Below are positions 40,201-44,984 of a stretch of 64,000 nt of DNA, in pieces. Origin of the DNA: Hepsetus odoe (taxonomy: Eukaryota; Chordata; Actinopteri; Characiformes; Hepsetidae); NCBI GenBank assembly GCA_017165825.1, contig CM029387.1, positions 12,268,798 through 12,332,797 on the forward strand, given 5' to 3'. Numbering within the stretch: position 1 is the stretch's first letter; each line of letters starts with the position of its first letter. The translations under genes and the position numbers were made by a program. Below the pieces are notes generated by a model, which did not search any database, was not told the DNA's origin, and saw only the letters and a program-made list of their open reading frames with translations.

Positions 40201-40944
40201 TTAACATGCTGATTTTGACTGACTTTCACAGCAGCGGTGGCCTAGCGGTTAGGGCGTTAGCCGCATGATCGGAGGATCGGGGGTTCAAACCCCTTCCCAA
40301 TAGGTTGCCCTGAGGTACCCTTGAGCAAGGTACCGTCCCCATCACTGCTCCCCGGGCGCTTTCAATAGCTGCCCACTGCTGCACGGGTTTGAGTGTGCAT
40401 GGGTTAAATGCAGAGGTCAGGGGCAGCGGTGGCCTAGTGGTTAGGGAGTTGGCCCCGCATCGGAAGATTGTGGGTTCGATTCCCACCCCAGTGGGTTGCC
40501 CTGAGGTACCCTTGAGCAAGGTACCGTCCCCATCACTGCTCCCCGGGCGCTTTCAATAGCTGCCCACTGCTGCATGTGTGTGTATGGGTTAAATGCAGAG
40601 GTCCAATTTCGTTGTGGTTCATGTGTGCTGTGCTGTGACCTCGCAATGACAAGGGTTGTCACTTTCACTTTTTTTTTTTTTTCATGCTGCTCTCTGAGTT
40701 GTAGGAATCTGGCTGACTGACTTCACAAAACATATCAGTCATGAAACATTGGCTTGATTTACAAAACAAATGCTGGATCAGCACATTAGTGCAAAATAAG
40801 CAGAGCATGTAATTCTAGTGCAATGCTTCAGTTCAGGCAGATTGAAGTGAAAGTCTTATGAGGCATCTTGTCAAAAATAAACCGCACCGTCATTCATTCA
40901 TTCTTGTATGTATGTATCTATGTATGTGTGTGTGTGTGTGTGTG

Positions 40945-40983
<39 letters not shown>

Positions 40984-41806
40984 GTCACTCTATTTGCTGC
41001 CCTTCACCCTCTTTTCATTTTAACTTTAATTTCGGCTGATATTGTCATTTTTCTTTCACCTTTTTATTCAGTCTAGGTCATGCTTTATCATTAACTTACT
41101 GTTTGCTCTTTCACTAAGTTCTTTCCTATTTTCCATTTCTCCCTCATGCTCATTTTGTACTGATCTCTTACTCACTGTTTCTCAGTCACTTATTCTCTTT
41201 TCCTCTCAGTTTTCTCTCTTATTCTGTTTTATTTCTAATTCTGCATCTCCCTCAAATTTTTCATCACTCCCTCATTTATTCTTCCTCTAACTTCATCTTT
41301 CTGGCTCACTGTTTTGCTCTTTCTTTATTCTCTCTTCCCCTTTTTACAGCATGTTTTTTTGTCTGTTTTGTATCGTTTTGTCTTATTGTATTGTCTTATT
41401 CATCTTTAATTCTTCTTTTTACACTTTGGCTCTGCATGTCTTTCACTTTATTTATATGTCTCTCTCTCTCTTACTGCATATCCAACTCTCCATACATCTC
41501 TTTCTCTCCCTGTCTTTATCTTATATCTTATATGTTTTTCTCTCACATCATCTCTCTCTCACAAAATACTGCATTTCCTCATCCTCTCTTGAATGATTAA
41601 ACAAGAAAAACAGTAAGAGCTTCTGGTCTTACCTTAAGTGAGTCAAAGCAGGCAATGACTCTGCCATTTTCTACCTGGCAGCTTTTGGCCGGATGGGCAA
41701 ATTTGCACTCTGTGTCCGAGCGTGAGCACGTTCCTCTCTGAAATTCACGACACACCTCCAGCGTAAGCCACTTGGGATCTCGGATGTGTGCCATACTCAT
41801 TGCCAT
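11862..41806 (-). CDS. mbnl1: muscleblind-like splicing regulator, whole spliced coding region (9 exons)
   Basis: Muscleblind-like proteins bind YGCY motifs in pre-mRNA and mRNA and switch alternative exons, mostly in the nucleus; they are the factors titrated by CUG-repeat RNA in myotonic dystrophy. Nine exons with matching phases (174, 171, 249, 240, 48, 154, 36, 92 and 57 nt) join to 406 codons plus stop. Four CCCH fingers are visible: C19/C27/C34/H38, C53/C61/C66/H70, C200/C208/C215/H219 and C236/C244/C249/H253. Paralogue choice rests on NMAMLAQQMQLANA after finger 2, SAATTSAT near the C-terminus and the ending IPIISAEHL, which I recall from MBNL1 rather than MBNL2 or MBNL3. Length fits the family (about 340-400 residues). 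The start is the first ATG after the acceptor at 41812, in a gccATGG context. Confidence 0.95.
12262..13820 (+). mobile_element. Tc1-like element with terminal repeats, interrupted by a SINE
   Basis: Terminal repeats cagtgccttgcaaaagta (left) and its complement tacttttgcaaggcactg (right, 13803-13820) bound the element; TA follows the right end. Inside, on the plus strand, lie decayed transposase parts: an HTH-like KSIIFKWKGYGTT, LIREAAQRPKVTLKELQ, TISHTLHRAGLYGR, LWSDETK (first catalytic Asp) and, in other frames, VNHGGGSIMLW and SLRPDLNPIENLW (third acidic block). Frameshifts separate these, and a SINE lies at about 13302-13536. Same family as 44985-46220 in the opposite direction. It sits in the last coding intron of the muscleblind-like gene. 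Confidence 0.88.
13302..13536 (+). mobile_element. tRNA-headed SINE (family B) nested in a Tc1 element
   Basis: Family B hallmarks in order: 'cctagtggttaggaagttgg' (A-box region), 'gtgggttcaattcc' (B-box region), 'ggttgccctgaggtaccctt', 'gagcaaggtac', 'gctccccgggtgctttcaat', 'agctgcc' and a 3' end near 'ttcgttgtgatg'. It lies between Tc1 sequences of the same copy. Confidence 0.85.
14372..14463 (-). CDS. mbnl1: mbnl1 92-nt C-terminal alternative exon (mammalian exon 8 equivalent)
   Basis: After the split Val codon it reads PMMHSASPAAVSAATTSAT, then TVPFASASANQ. The matching mammalian exon is 95 nt (PMVHGATPATVSAATTSAT..., from memory), one codon longer. The acceptor is ctgaaaag before 14463; the donor gtttgcac at 14371 is weak, which suits an alternative exon. 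Both 92 and 95 nt shift the frame when skipped, so inclusion or skipping chooses between two C-termini in the next exon. Confidence 0.93.
15797..15832 (-). CDS. mbnl1: mbnl1 36-nt alternative exon (mammalian exon 7 equivalent)
   Basis: Found by splice phase and homology. A ...atgggcag acceptor is followed by 36 nt that complete the split Gly codon and read SILCMTPSASL, ending in phase 1 before the donor gtaggtct at 15796. Mammalian MBNL1 has SILCMTPATS here (from memory), also in a 36-nt alternatively used exon linked to self-association of the protein. Skipping it keeps the frame. Confidence 0.88.
16200..16560 (-). mobile_element. decayed Tc1-like fragment
   Basis: Reverse-strand Tc1 signature on the plus strand: 'cataatacacccaccacc', 'atgtttatcacat', 'ctggtatgctctggatc', 'gggcagttcctttta', 'ctccatacttttctcctgcc'. 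No intact frame. Confidence 0.5.
17275..17830 (+). mobile_element. decayed Tc1-like transposase
   Basis: Plus-strand blocks in order: 'cactgtcaaacatgatagtg' (VKHD/GGS), 'tggtttgggaccattctgtg' (VWDHSV), then 'tagattttaatcctatt' (DFNPI, third block) and 'gactgaaaagggcagtcca' (LKRAVH). All frames are broken. Confidence 0.6.
17975..18128 (-). CDS. mbnl1: mbnl1 coding exon 6: second NLS half and Q/A-rich region
   Basis: Encodes GIPHSVMPPLPKRPALEK, then TNGATTMFNAGMLQYQQALA and NMQFQQQAAFIPSG. The KRPALEK basic patch is the second half of the bipartite nuclear localisation signal; the YQQALANMQ part belongs to the C-terminal self-association region in mammals. Length is 154 nt, the same as I recall for mammalian MBNL1, so the exon ends in phase 1 (one base of the Gly codon). 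The acceptor is gagcag before 18128 and the donor is gtagggtt at 17974. Confidence 0.95.
18470..18511. repeat. (CA)n microsatellite
   Basis: About 21 uninterrupted CA units in the intron just upstream of the 154-nt exon; on the transcribed strand it reads (GU)n. Confidence 0.95.
18600..19510. other. intron between the 48-nt and 154-nt exons
   Basis: AT-rich with TTATTA-type runs; no repeat family or gene recognised. The stretch beside the 48-nt exon (19500-19547) may be conserved intronic sequence. Confidence 0.4.
19548..19595 (-). CDS. mbnl1: mbnl1 alternative 48-nt exon (nuclear localisation, mammalian exon 5 equivalent)
   Basis: Encodes TAVKSLKRPLEATFDL, in frame with both neighbours. 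In mammals the equivalent 54-nt exon (TQSAVKSLKRPLEATFDL, from memory) gives the first half of a bipartite nuclear localisation signal whose second half, LPKRPALEK, lies in the next exon; it is an alternative exon repressed by MBNL1 itself. Here it is two codons shorter at its 5' end. The acceptor is the weak gctaattaag with no pyrimidine tract beside it, and the donor is gtactatg at 19547. The nucleotide match to mammals, as far as I recall it, runs into the intron, as in an ultraconserved element. Confidence 0.88.
19597..19680 (-). promoter_or_regulatory. YGCY cluster upstream of the 48-nt exon, probable muscleblind autoregulatory site
   Basis: Read on the minus strand, about 80 nt directly before the acceptor contain eight YGCY motifs: TGCT, TGCT, CGCT, TGCC, then TGCT, CGCT, TGCC, TGCT in the last 25 nt. 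Muscleblind proteins bind YGCY, and sites upstream of an exon normally repress it. MBNL1 repression of its own exon 5 through the 3' end of the preceding intron is established in mammals; that the same happens here is inference. Confidence 0.6.
20105..21039. mobile_element. non-autonomous Tc1-type element
   Basis: The left end is TA then cagtgctgtgaaaaagta; the right end is gactttttcactgcac, an imperfect inverted repeat of the left (about 20 nt). These are the termini of a known fish Tc1 group. The inside has no transposase blocks, so it is a deleted or MITE-like copy. Confidence 0.6.
21040..22443. other. intron, with one short repeat-like patch
   Basis: No gene. Around 21360-21500 the text 'ggtcaccaacacccctcct' and 'ccccaggaccagggttg' resembles the end of a common fish interspersed repeat that I cannot name; the rest is unremarkable. 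Confidence 0.35.
22444..22683 (-). CDS. mbnl1: mbnl1 coding exon 4: zinc fingers 3 and 4
   Basis: Encodes residues 199-278, from VCREYQRGNCSRGETDC to NQATATAAI. Finger 3 is C200-X7-C208-X6-C215-X3-H219 and finger 4 is C236-X7-C244-X4-C249-X3-H253, followed by the helical HLQAKIKAAQHQVNQ segment. This pair binds YGCY RNA together with fingers 1-2. The acceptor is caattag before 22683 and the donor is gtgagtac at 22443; 240 nt, phase 0. The last codon is ATA (Ile), where I recall Met in mammals. Skipping or including the next 48-nt exon keeps the frame. Confidence 0.95.
23144..23392 (-). CDS. mbnl1: mbnl1 coding exon 3: linker between finger pairs, with polyalanine tracts
   Basis: Encodes residues 116-198, the flexible linker between finger pairs 1-2 and 3-4, starting PLFSVTPNLTANAG and ending QKLLRTDRLE. 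In known muscleblind proteins this linker helps splicing activity and carries localisation signals. The acceptor is tctctgcag before 23392 and the donor is gtacgtgg at 23143; 249 nt, phase 0. Unusual points are a run of nine alanines after residue G129 and a second run of six alanines nearer the end. The first is encoded by a nearly pure GCA/GCC/GCT tract where I recall only three alanines in mammalian MBNL1. Confidence 0.93.
24029..24199 (-). CDS. mbnl1: mbnl1 coding exon 2: completes zinc finger 2, linker begins
   Basis: Encodes residues 59-115. It opens GRCSRENCKYLHPPPHL, supplying C61, C66 and H70 of finger 2, then LKTQLEINGRNNLIQQ and NMAMLAQQMQLANA, and ends SQLQPM. The NMAMLAQQMQLANA stretch is the best marker for MBNL1 over MBNL2/3, which I recall with TAAAMLAQQ-type sequence here. 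The acceptor is cccctag before 24199 and the donor is gtgaggct at 24028; the exon is 171 nt and phase 0 at both ends. Confidence 0.95.
24244..24300. repeat. GT- and GA-rich simple repeats
   Basis: (GT)n at about 24244-24270 and (GA)n at 24286-24300, next to the acceptor side of coding exon 2. Confidence 0.8.
24679..24944 (-). mobile_element. solo LTR (Gypsy-like)
   Basis: On the minus strand 266 bp run from TGTCACGG to CA. They contain a TATA-like ctatttaag, then AATAAAG twice (one in gaataaagatctgcagcc) near the 3' end, the order promoter - poly(A) expected in an LTR. No internal region adjoins it. Flanking 5-mers (atctc and tcagc) do not match, so the site duplication has decayed or the ends are slightly off. 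Confidence 0.6.
25170..25202. repeat. (CA)n microsatellite
   Basis: About 16 CA units directly left of a LINE-tail insertion. Confidence 0.95.
25213..25340 (-). mobile_element. short non-LTR tail insertion with perfect 10-bp target duplication
   Basis: 128 bp ending on the minus strand in (ATGG)n. The motifs gatgggctggcgacctgtcc, agggtgcgtcc and gacaagcggcag match the tail of the composite SINE at 58955-59192. attaaaaatc occurs at 25203-25212 and again at 25341-25350, so both ends of the insertion are defined. Confidence 0.85.
25351..28764. other. first coding intron, no recognised gene or element
   Basis: AT-rich, with a short (CA)n at 27070-27092. ORFs here are short and lack family resemblance. 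Confidence 0.45.
28765..29400 (-). mobile_element. RTE-like LINE: reverse transcriptase 3' half
   Basis: The minus strand encodes DLRKAYDRVL (29395 region), then MRKSGVADRYARVVQDMYE, SGLHQESLLSPFSFAMDRL, the catalytic MMFADDIMICSES (FADD box), RTKTEYMSVN and EEFKYLGSTVQS, followed by the 3' tail. This is a non-LTR reverse transcriptase of the type found in fish RTE-like elements. Frameshifts occur and the 3' UTR is truncated. The adjoining 29405-30185 holds the 5' neighbour of this sequence in inverted orientation. Confidence 0.8.
29405..30185 (+). mobile_element. same LINE: inverted 5' part (pre-RT and RT N-terminal)
   Basis: The plus strand encodes, across frames, LSRWKKYFEQLMNEENE, AAIKKMKNGKVVGPDD, GEMAVEILTKLFNRILESER and MPEQWR, which precede the YDRV...FADD region in this LINE type. 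Its direction is opposite to the 3' half at 28765-29400 and it meets it head-on at about 29400, as expected from twin-priming during integration. Degenerate, with several stops. Confidence 0.75.
30287..30446 (-). mobile_element. SINE family B, deleted copy
   Basis: Plus strand shows 'cccttgtcattgcaagg', 'cagggcaacctactggtg', 'gaatcgaacccacaatct' and 'ccctaaccactaggccacc', which is family B in reverse. The central 'gctccccggg' part is missing. Confidence 0.8.
30545..31030 (+). mobile_element. 5' fragment of a Tc1-like transposase
   Basis: Encodes ITALHKKGFTDKDIAARK, then KSSKHQDCLLKLIQLWDQ, TTSAELAQEWQQAGVSASA and, after a stop, LLEDGLVSGR-like sequence, the N-terminal DNA-binding half of a fish Tc1 family. 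Truncated before the catalytic domain. Confidence 0.7.
31233..31375 (-). mobile_element. LINE 3'-end insertion with perfect 16-bp target duplication
   Basis: 143 bp. On the minus strand the text runs 'gtggtgagagaggacatgca', 'ggtggtcggtttgaagcagg', 'ggcgacccctaaatgggagc' and ends 'aaagaaaaagaagaag'. It matches the 3' end of the LINE type at 28765-29400. tgactgtattactatt occurs at 31217-31232 and 31376-31391, so the insertion is fully delimited. Confidence 0.85.
31404..32955 (+). mobile_element. Tc1-like transposon, nearly full length, right end damaged
   Basis: The left end follows TA (31402-31403) with cagttgaggccaaaattatt; the inner repeats 'attagccccatgtg' (31610) and 'agggggctaatcattttgg' (32755) fit the IR/DR ends of this group. 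The right terminus breaks down into a G-run at 32938-32948 ('ggggggggtaa') where the outer repeat should be. It encloses the transposase pseudogene at 31778-32680. The least decayed DNA transposon in the window. Confidence 0.88.
31778..32680 (+). pseudogene. Tc1-like transposase pseudogene
   Basis: Encodes 301 residues from MPKTKEISLELRRKIVEAHD. Family members cut and paste the element at TA sites. Visible are an N-terminal paired-type HTH region (about residues 1-110, with GYTAISKRFTVSRTAVRCII and the GRGRNRK hook), LWSDETKLELFG (first catalytic Asp), KHGGGNIMLWSCF, and FQQDNDPKHT (second Asp). The third block, normally SPDLNPIENLW in this group, is replaced by CPCSDNMQFGPAR. After that the family sequence (QLEQFAIEEWAKIPQET) continues in another frame. 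The DD34E triad is thus incomplete and the protein is inactive as read. The start is the only ATG before the HTH. Confidence 0.88.
33100..33400. other. intronic stretch with regulatory-looking composition
   Basis: No gene or transposon resemblance. G/C-richer than its surroundings (33170-33240), then 'ctttgctttgaaaaactc', 'gcagcttcagctgcacag' (E-box-like cagctg) and 'ccctaattaaac' (TAATTA homeodomain core). Candidate conserved non-coding element in the long first coding intron. Composition and motifs only. Confidence 0.2.
33401..34313. other. intron, nothing recognised
   Basis: AT-rich with no gene, RNA or repeat family seen. Confidence 0.45.
34314..34551 (-). mobile_element. SINE family B
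   Basis: Reverse copy: 'cattgcaaggacacagcac', 'gaacc..caacgaat', 'gacctctgcatttaaccc', 'ggggagcagtgacggggac', 'ggtaccttgctcaagggtac', 'cgaacccacaatct', 'ccctaaccactaggccacc'. Confidence 0.88.
35045..35270 (+). mobile_element. LINE 3' tail ending in (TTGAA)n
   Basis: 'gtaaagtgccttggggcaac', 'tctgttgtgaaaggcgctat', 'acaagaataaattgaattga' is the usual 3' end of a fish non-LTR element of the CR1/L2/Rex1 kind; the clade is not certain. 5' truncated. Confidence 0.65.
35475..35765 (+). mobile_element. Tc1/mariner family 2 element, internally deleted
   Basis: Starts 'aatcaggcacaacattataa' and 'gagacaggtgaa', then 'aagttgatgtgttgaat', then jumps to 'aacaagatgcactatagg' and 'gcaatgtgatg' from the catalytic part. 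These are blocks of a widespread fish transposon whose ends read 'cgatcaggcataacattatg'. Confidence 0.6.
35766..36574. other. intron, pyrimidine-rich patches
   Basis: CT-rich on the plus strand at 36300-36500. ORFs here reflect composition; no gene seen. Confidence 0.4.
36575..37435 (-). mobile_element. Tc1/mariner family 2 element, reverse copy with internal loss
   Basis: 'ggactccacaagactt', 'tgtggtatctggcaccaaga' and 'aactgagatctggtgaattt' at the left; 'ccttccttggactgctttt', 'ggagatgctctcaccagtcg', 'gtttggcccttgtcaaagtg', 'ttcacttgcagcctgat' and 'ttcacctttcagtggtt', 'ctgatcagccgatat' at the right. This is the reverse complement of the family 2 transposon from its 3' coding end to its 5' terminus. 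Confidence 0.65.
37462..37649 (+). mobile_element. tRNA-headed SINE (family A)
   Basis: 'ggtggtctagaggtagg' (A box), 'ggtttgaatcccag' (B box), 'cagagcaagacccttaaccc', 'tccctgtagttaag', 'cgctccggataagagcatc' and a 3' end in (aaatgta)n. The head resembles tRNA-Gly and the tail matches the L2-type LINE end seen in many fish SINEs. Confidence 0.82.
38105..38290 (+). mobile_element. Tc1/mariner family 2 fragment
   Basis: 'aagttgatgtgttggaggca', 'gactggtccaaattgtgatg', 'gctacacaactgggtgttcc', 'cctaccaaaagtggtcaaag'. 5' part of the element only. Confidence 0.6.
38329..38519 (+). mobile_element. tRNA-headed SINE (family A)
   Basis: 'gctggtggcctagttgtagg', 'caggttcgaatcacacc', 'gagcaaggcccttaacccc', 'ttgctccagggggacag', ending in 'ggtaaatgtaaatgg'. 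Its left flank resembles that of the copy at 37462. Confidence 0.8.
38520..40230. other. intron, nothing recognised
   Basis: AT-rich, no gene or named repeat. A small AT inverted repeat is at 39313-39340 (aatttaattaaattgaatt). Confidence 0.45.
40231..40418 (+). mobile_element. SINE family B, first of a tandem pair (3' truncated)
   Basis: 'gcagcggtggcctagcggtt', 'gggggttcaaacccctt', 'ttgccctgaggtacccttg', 'gctccccgggcgctttcaa', 'gttaaatgcagaggtc', then cut by the head of the next copy. Confidence 0.9.
40419..40672 (+). mobile_element. SINE family B, full-length copy
   Basis: Best family B copy: head 'gggcagcggtggcctagtgg' with A-box-like sequence, B box 'gtgggttcgattccc', body 'gtacccttgagcaaggtacc', 'gctccccgggcgctttcaat', 3' end 'ttcgttgtggttcatgtgtg', 'cgcaatgacaagggttgtca' and a T-rich terminus. 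About 250 bp. tRNA-derived, pol III type. Confidence 0.92.
40905..40984. repeat. compound microsatellite (TATG)(TG)(TCTG)(TCTA)
   Basis: gtatgtatctatgtatg, then about 9 TG units, about 7 TCTG units and about 3 TCTA units. Confidence 0.95.
41040..41600. repeat. pyrimidine-rich low-complexity tract
   Basis: About 560 bp of C/T-rich plus strand (purine-rich in the transcript), directly downstream of the start-codon exon. The ORFs here (Leu/Ser/Phe-rich) are compositional. Confidence 0.75.
41633..41806 (-). CDS. mbnl1: mbnl1 coding exon 1: start codon and zinc finger 1
   Basis: Encodes residues 1-58, starting MAMSMAHIRDPKWLTLEV and ending FDSLK. It holds all of CCCH finger 1 (C19-X7-C27-X6-C34-X3-H38) and the first cysteine of finger 2 (C53). 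The exon ends on a complete codon (AAG) before the donor gtaagacc at 41632. Upstream, a tttttgcag acceptor ends at 41812, only 5 nt before the ATG, so the exon can start at 41811 or carry a longer leader. The ATG lies in gccATGG; two further in-frame ATGs (residues 3 and 5) follow at once, but the family start matches the first. The next exon is 17.4 kb away. Confidence 0.95.
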
Positions 41807-42285
41807 GGCAACTGCAAAAAACTAGCAGCTAGTGTGTATCCAAGGTCAAGAAGACCTGCTTTATGTCTATTTGTTGGTATGTATGGTCACACAATTAAGG
41901 TAGAGTGTGTTATCACCCAGTGGAGTGTGTGAGGTTGATGTCAAGAGGCACAAGTGCTAGAAAATCCCCAGGCAGCCAACAGAAAATGGTGCTCCAAGAT
42001 TTCTGCAGCCTTTATTTTTCCCTTTCTTCCACATACACATTAAGAGAAAGCGTGGACACTCCAGCTGATCCCGCTTCACTCTAGGGGCACAGTAACGTAG
42101 CAGATGTTGCCGTCGTGAGTGACAGGTGGGATTGGGTTGACAGTGGAGGTGCAGGGTGGGGAGGATCAAAGGTCAAAGCTTGTGCTTCCGGCCTGGCTTT
42201 GGGCAGCAAGCTGGCAAAAAGCAGGGAGTGGCACTAAGAGCGGGTCCAAGCTGCAGCAAGAGAAGGCACTACCTTCAGTACCCAC
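41807..42285 (-). other. probable 5' UTR part of the mbnl1 start-codon exon
   Basis: A strong acceptor (tctttctttttag) ends at 42286. From there to the ATG no convincing donor occurs, base composition is less AT-rich than the introns and no repeats are visible, so a transcript could carry a leader of about 480 nt. A second acceptor at 41812 would give a leader of 5 nt from this exon. Upstream short ORFs exist in the long form. Inference from splice motifs and composition. Confidence 0.45.
42202..42270 (-). promoter_or_regulatory. YGCY cluster near the 5' end of the start-codon exon
   Basis: On the minus strand eight YGCY motifs occur in about 69 nt (TGCC, TGCT, CGCT, TGCC, TGCT, TGCC, TGCT, TGCC), just inside the acceptor at 42286. 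Mammalian MBNL1 protein is reported to control inclusion of its own start-codon exon, so this is a candidate binding platform for that feedback. Function here is inferred. Confidence 0.45.
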
Positions 42286-42769
42286 CTAAAAAGAAAGAGA
42301 TCATTGTCATCATTTGTCTCACTTATTAGCTAAATCACTAGTTACTAAATCAGTTGCTACAATTATATGCAAATAGTGTAAAGGGAAAATATTTTACACA
42401 TTTTGTAACATAAATATGGCTGAGGGTAACACTTTATTGTGTAAAGGTCTGGAACGTGACTTAACCTATGCAAAGCATTATTTTTTACTAACAATTTAAT
42501 ACTCACAGTAATTTTTTATGTTTTCTATTAAAATTAATAAGTATAATAATTTCTTATTTAATTGTAGGACTTGCATGAAAAGCTGATGATGTTTGAGTTC
42601 ATATTTATACAGAAATATAGAACATTGTAAAAGGTTCACAAACTTTCAATTACCACTGTAAGTTATTACATTTTGATTTAAAATTACAGAAAAAAAGAAA
42701 TGCTTAATATGACCAATGAGTTAGTAAAAAGATTAATTGTATTTTCATCTTCACTTTAAGACCTTGACT

Positions 42770-43220
42770 TCCTTTCCTCATTCTTGTATCCATACACTTC
42801 TTCTTTCACACTATCAGATGTTCACAGTTCACTGACTCTCCTTTGCACTCTCATGTTGATATTTTCAAATTCTCTCACTCTATCTCTTTAGTTTATCTCT
42901 TTCTCATAGGTCTTTCACTCTGCACCTGTCTCTCCCTGTTAAACTATGGTCTCTTATTCTATTGTTCTCTTTTAGCTTCTCACTCTTTTTATCTTTCCCT
43001 TTTTCACTCTCTCATTCTGATCCTCTCTCCCCACCTTGCTCACTCTCACTCTGTCTCCGACCAGCTGCACAAACTCTCTCACACTCAACAATGTCAAATA
43101 TGCACCAGAGTCTATGTAACAGTGTCAGCAAGAGCAAATAAAGCATTCTGTCAAACATTCCTCTATCTCTTTCTACCTCAATCACTCTCTCTCAAACACA
43201 CACACACACACAGATACACA
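42770..43220. repeat. pyrimidine-rich low-complexity tract
   Basis: A second C/T-rich plus-strand block ('ctctctcac' runs, ending in a short (CA)n at 43196-43213), upstream of the start-codon exon. The long ORF through it has no family resemblance. Confidence 0.7.
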
Positions 43221-43970
43221 CTCACAGAACTTCAGACTCAACAAATAGGCTCTGGAAATTTAAATCAAATTGCATACCACAGCATACAGCAGAGCACTCA
43301 GCAGCAAACACTGACAATTCTATTTAAAGAGTGGAAGATAGTGGGGGTGGAAGCGGTTGGGGGTGTTTCACAGGGAGGAAGTGTCGAACAGACAACCGAG
43401 GTCATTTCCCCTTTCACAGAAGTGTTGCATGACCCTAGCCAGCCAATCGGAACAGGCGATGTTGCAACAGCAATCTGGGCATGTTCCAGGACAAGAGAGA
43501 GAGAAAGAGTACTGCATGCCCTATTAATTGTGGATGTCTTCATAATTTGCTGCATCCACCAAAGTGCAGCAAGGTTTATTGTGATGGGCTATAGAACCCC
43601 AACACCACTACACACAAAAAACACACCGACAAGAAAAAAAAGTCGTAGAAGGCCTCTCAACTAAAATGACTTACAGGAAACTGATGGATTGAACCTTGTA
43701 ACTTAAATAACAGGAGTAATAAAGAAGACTGGTCATGAAAGCTGTGGGCTGGGCTGGGGGGAACCTCTGATCCTTTGGCTAAGAAATGTAGCGTTAATTC
43801 CAGTATTGTTTTACTGTGATATTAGTAACTTAAACCTTGGTGTTCACAATATACTGTTTAATTATGGCAAAGCAATACAGGATGTCTTAGGATGCTGCCT
43901 GAATTCACAAAGCTTTTCAGAATGACCAATACATTCCCACATATATGAACCATACTGCATTGCTTGGTGC

Positions 43971-43990
43971 TTTATTTTATATAAAATAAA
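43971..43990. repeat. 20-bp perfect AT palindrome
   Basis: TTTATTTTATATAAAATAAA equals its own reverse complement; a related imperfect AT inverted repeat follows to about 44020. Confidence 0.8.
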
Positions 43991-44107
43991 ATTCTATAAA
44001 ATAATTTTATTTTATATAATTATATGTGGCATGGTTATGGCACAAAAACACCTGAATTCAATGATTAAGGGATTTGTCAGAAATTTTTTCCATGAGTATA
44101 TCCTGCA

Positions 44108-44345
44108 TAATTAAAATGAAAGTGAATAATAGTTATTGTGAACACAGCACAGCATACAGTAAATCACAACAAAATGCATTCTCTGCATTTAAACCATACA
44201 CACCATGCAGCAGTGGGCAGCCATATCCAGCACCCAGAGAGCAGTGAAGGGGACGTTATCGTGCTCAAGGGTACCTTAGGGCAACCTGCTGGTCCAGGAC
44301 ATGAACTCACTACCATCAGATCATGGAGCCTAGTAGGCTATCATT
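44108..44345 (-). mobile_element. SINE family B, old copy
   Basis: Diverged reverse copy: 'cacagcacagcatacagtaa', 'caacaaaatgcattctc', 'ccatgcagcagtgggcagcc', 'gtgctcaagggtacctta', 'gggcaacctgctggt'. Confidence 0.75.
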
Positions 44346-44984
44346 ATTGTTTTCCTGCCCACAAATATCTAATGTCATCCACCTTCTAGCTGCTCAAACT
44401 GCATTCAGATCTTCTTTAAAAGTGGTAATAGCTTTATTTTATTTATTTATAGCAATATGATGTAATTCTTGAATACCAGTGTTTGTTAGCAACATTAGCC
44501 TAGTGGCTATTTTAGGTTTCCCTCTTAAATGCAGTCCATGACTTGTGGTTTCTTACATTTTGTAAGTTAGTATGAAGTTCATATGAAAACAGTCAAATGC
44601 TGTTCATGTAAAATGAACAGGTTAACCAAAGGCTTCCATTATGAGAATCTGAGCAAAATAACTATAAACACCATTAACAAGTTAGCATAAACAACACACT
44701 CTAGCATTAAAGCAGAGCTAAGAAAAAGGGCAATCAGATGGAAAAAATTGTAGTTTTGGACTGACTAGTTCTAACTGACAATACTTAGTTCTTAACTCAA
44801 CTGAACATATATATCATCTACAAAAGAGGAAACTGAAAAACCTTTGAAAAAGTGAAAGTAACTATTCTATGAATCCCCTGTATCTACCTCCAGAAGGTAT
44901 TTTAGGCCCAAGTTTCCCTTTCACATTCTAAGAAATCATGGTGTTGATTGCTGAACTGACGTCTATGAACAATATTGTCACATA
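44346..44984. other. intron, nothing recognised
   Basis: AT-rich sequence with no gene or named repeat. Confidence 0.45.

Noticed and set aside
40226..40668. Minus-strand ORFs with peptides like EPTIFRCGANSLTTRPPL
   Set aside because: They are translations of SINE family B in reverse; similar peptides recur wherever this SINE occurs (for example 63386-63832 and 62636-62956).
42843..43664. 273-residue plus-strand ORF
   Set aside because: It is driven by a C/T-rich low-complexity tract and a CA repeat, with no domain resemblance and no homologue recognised.
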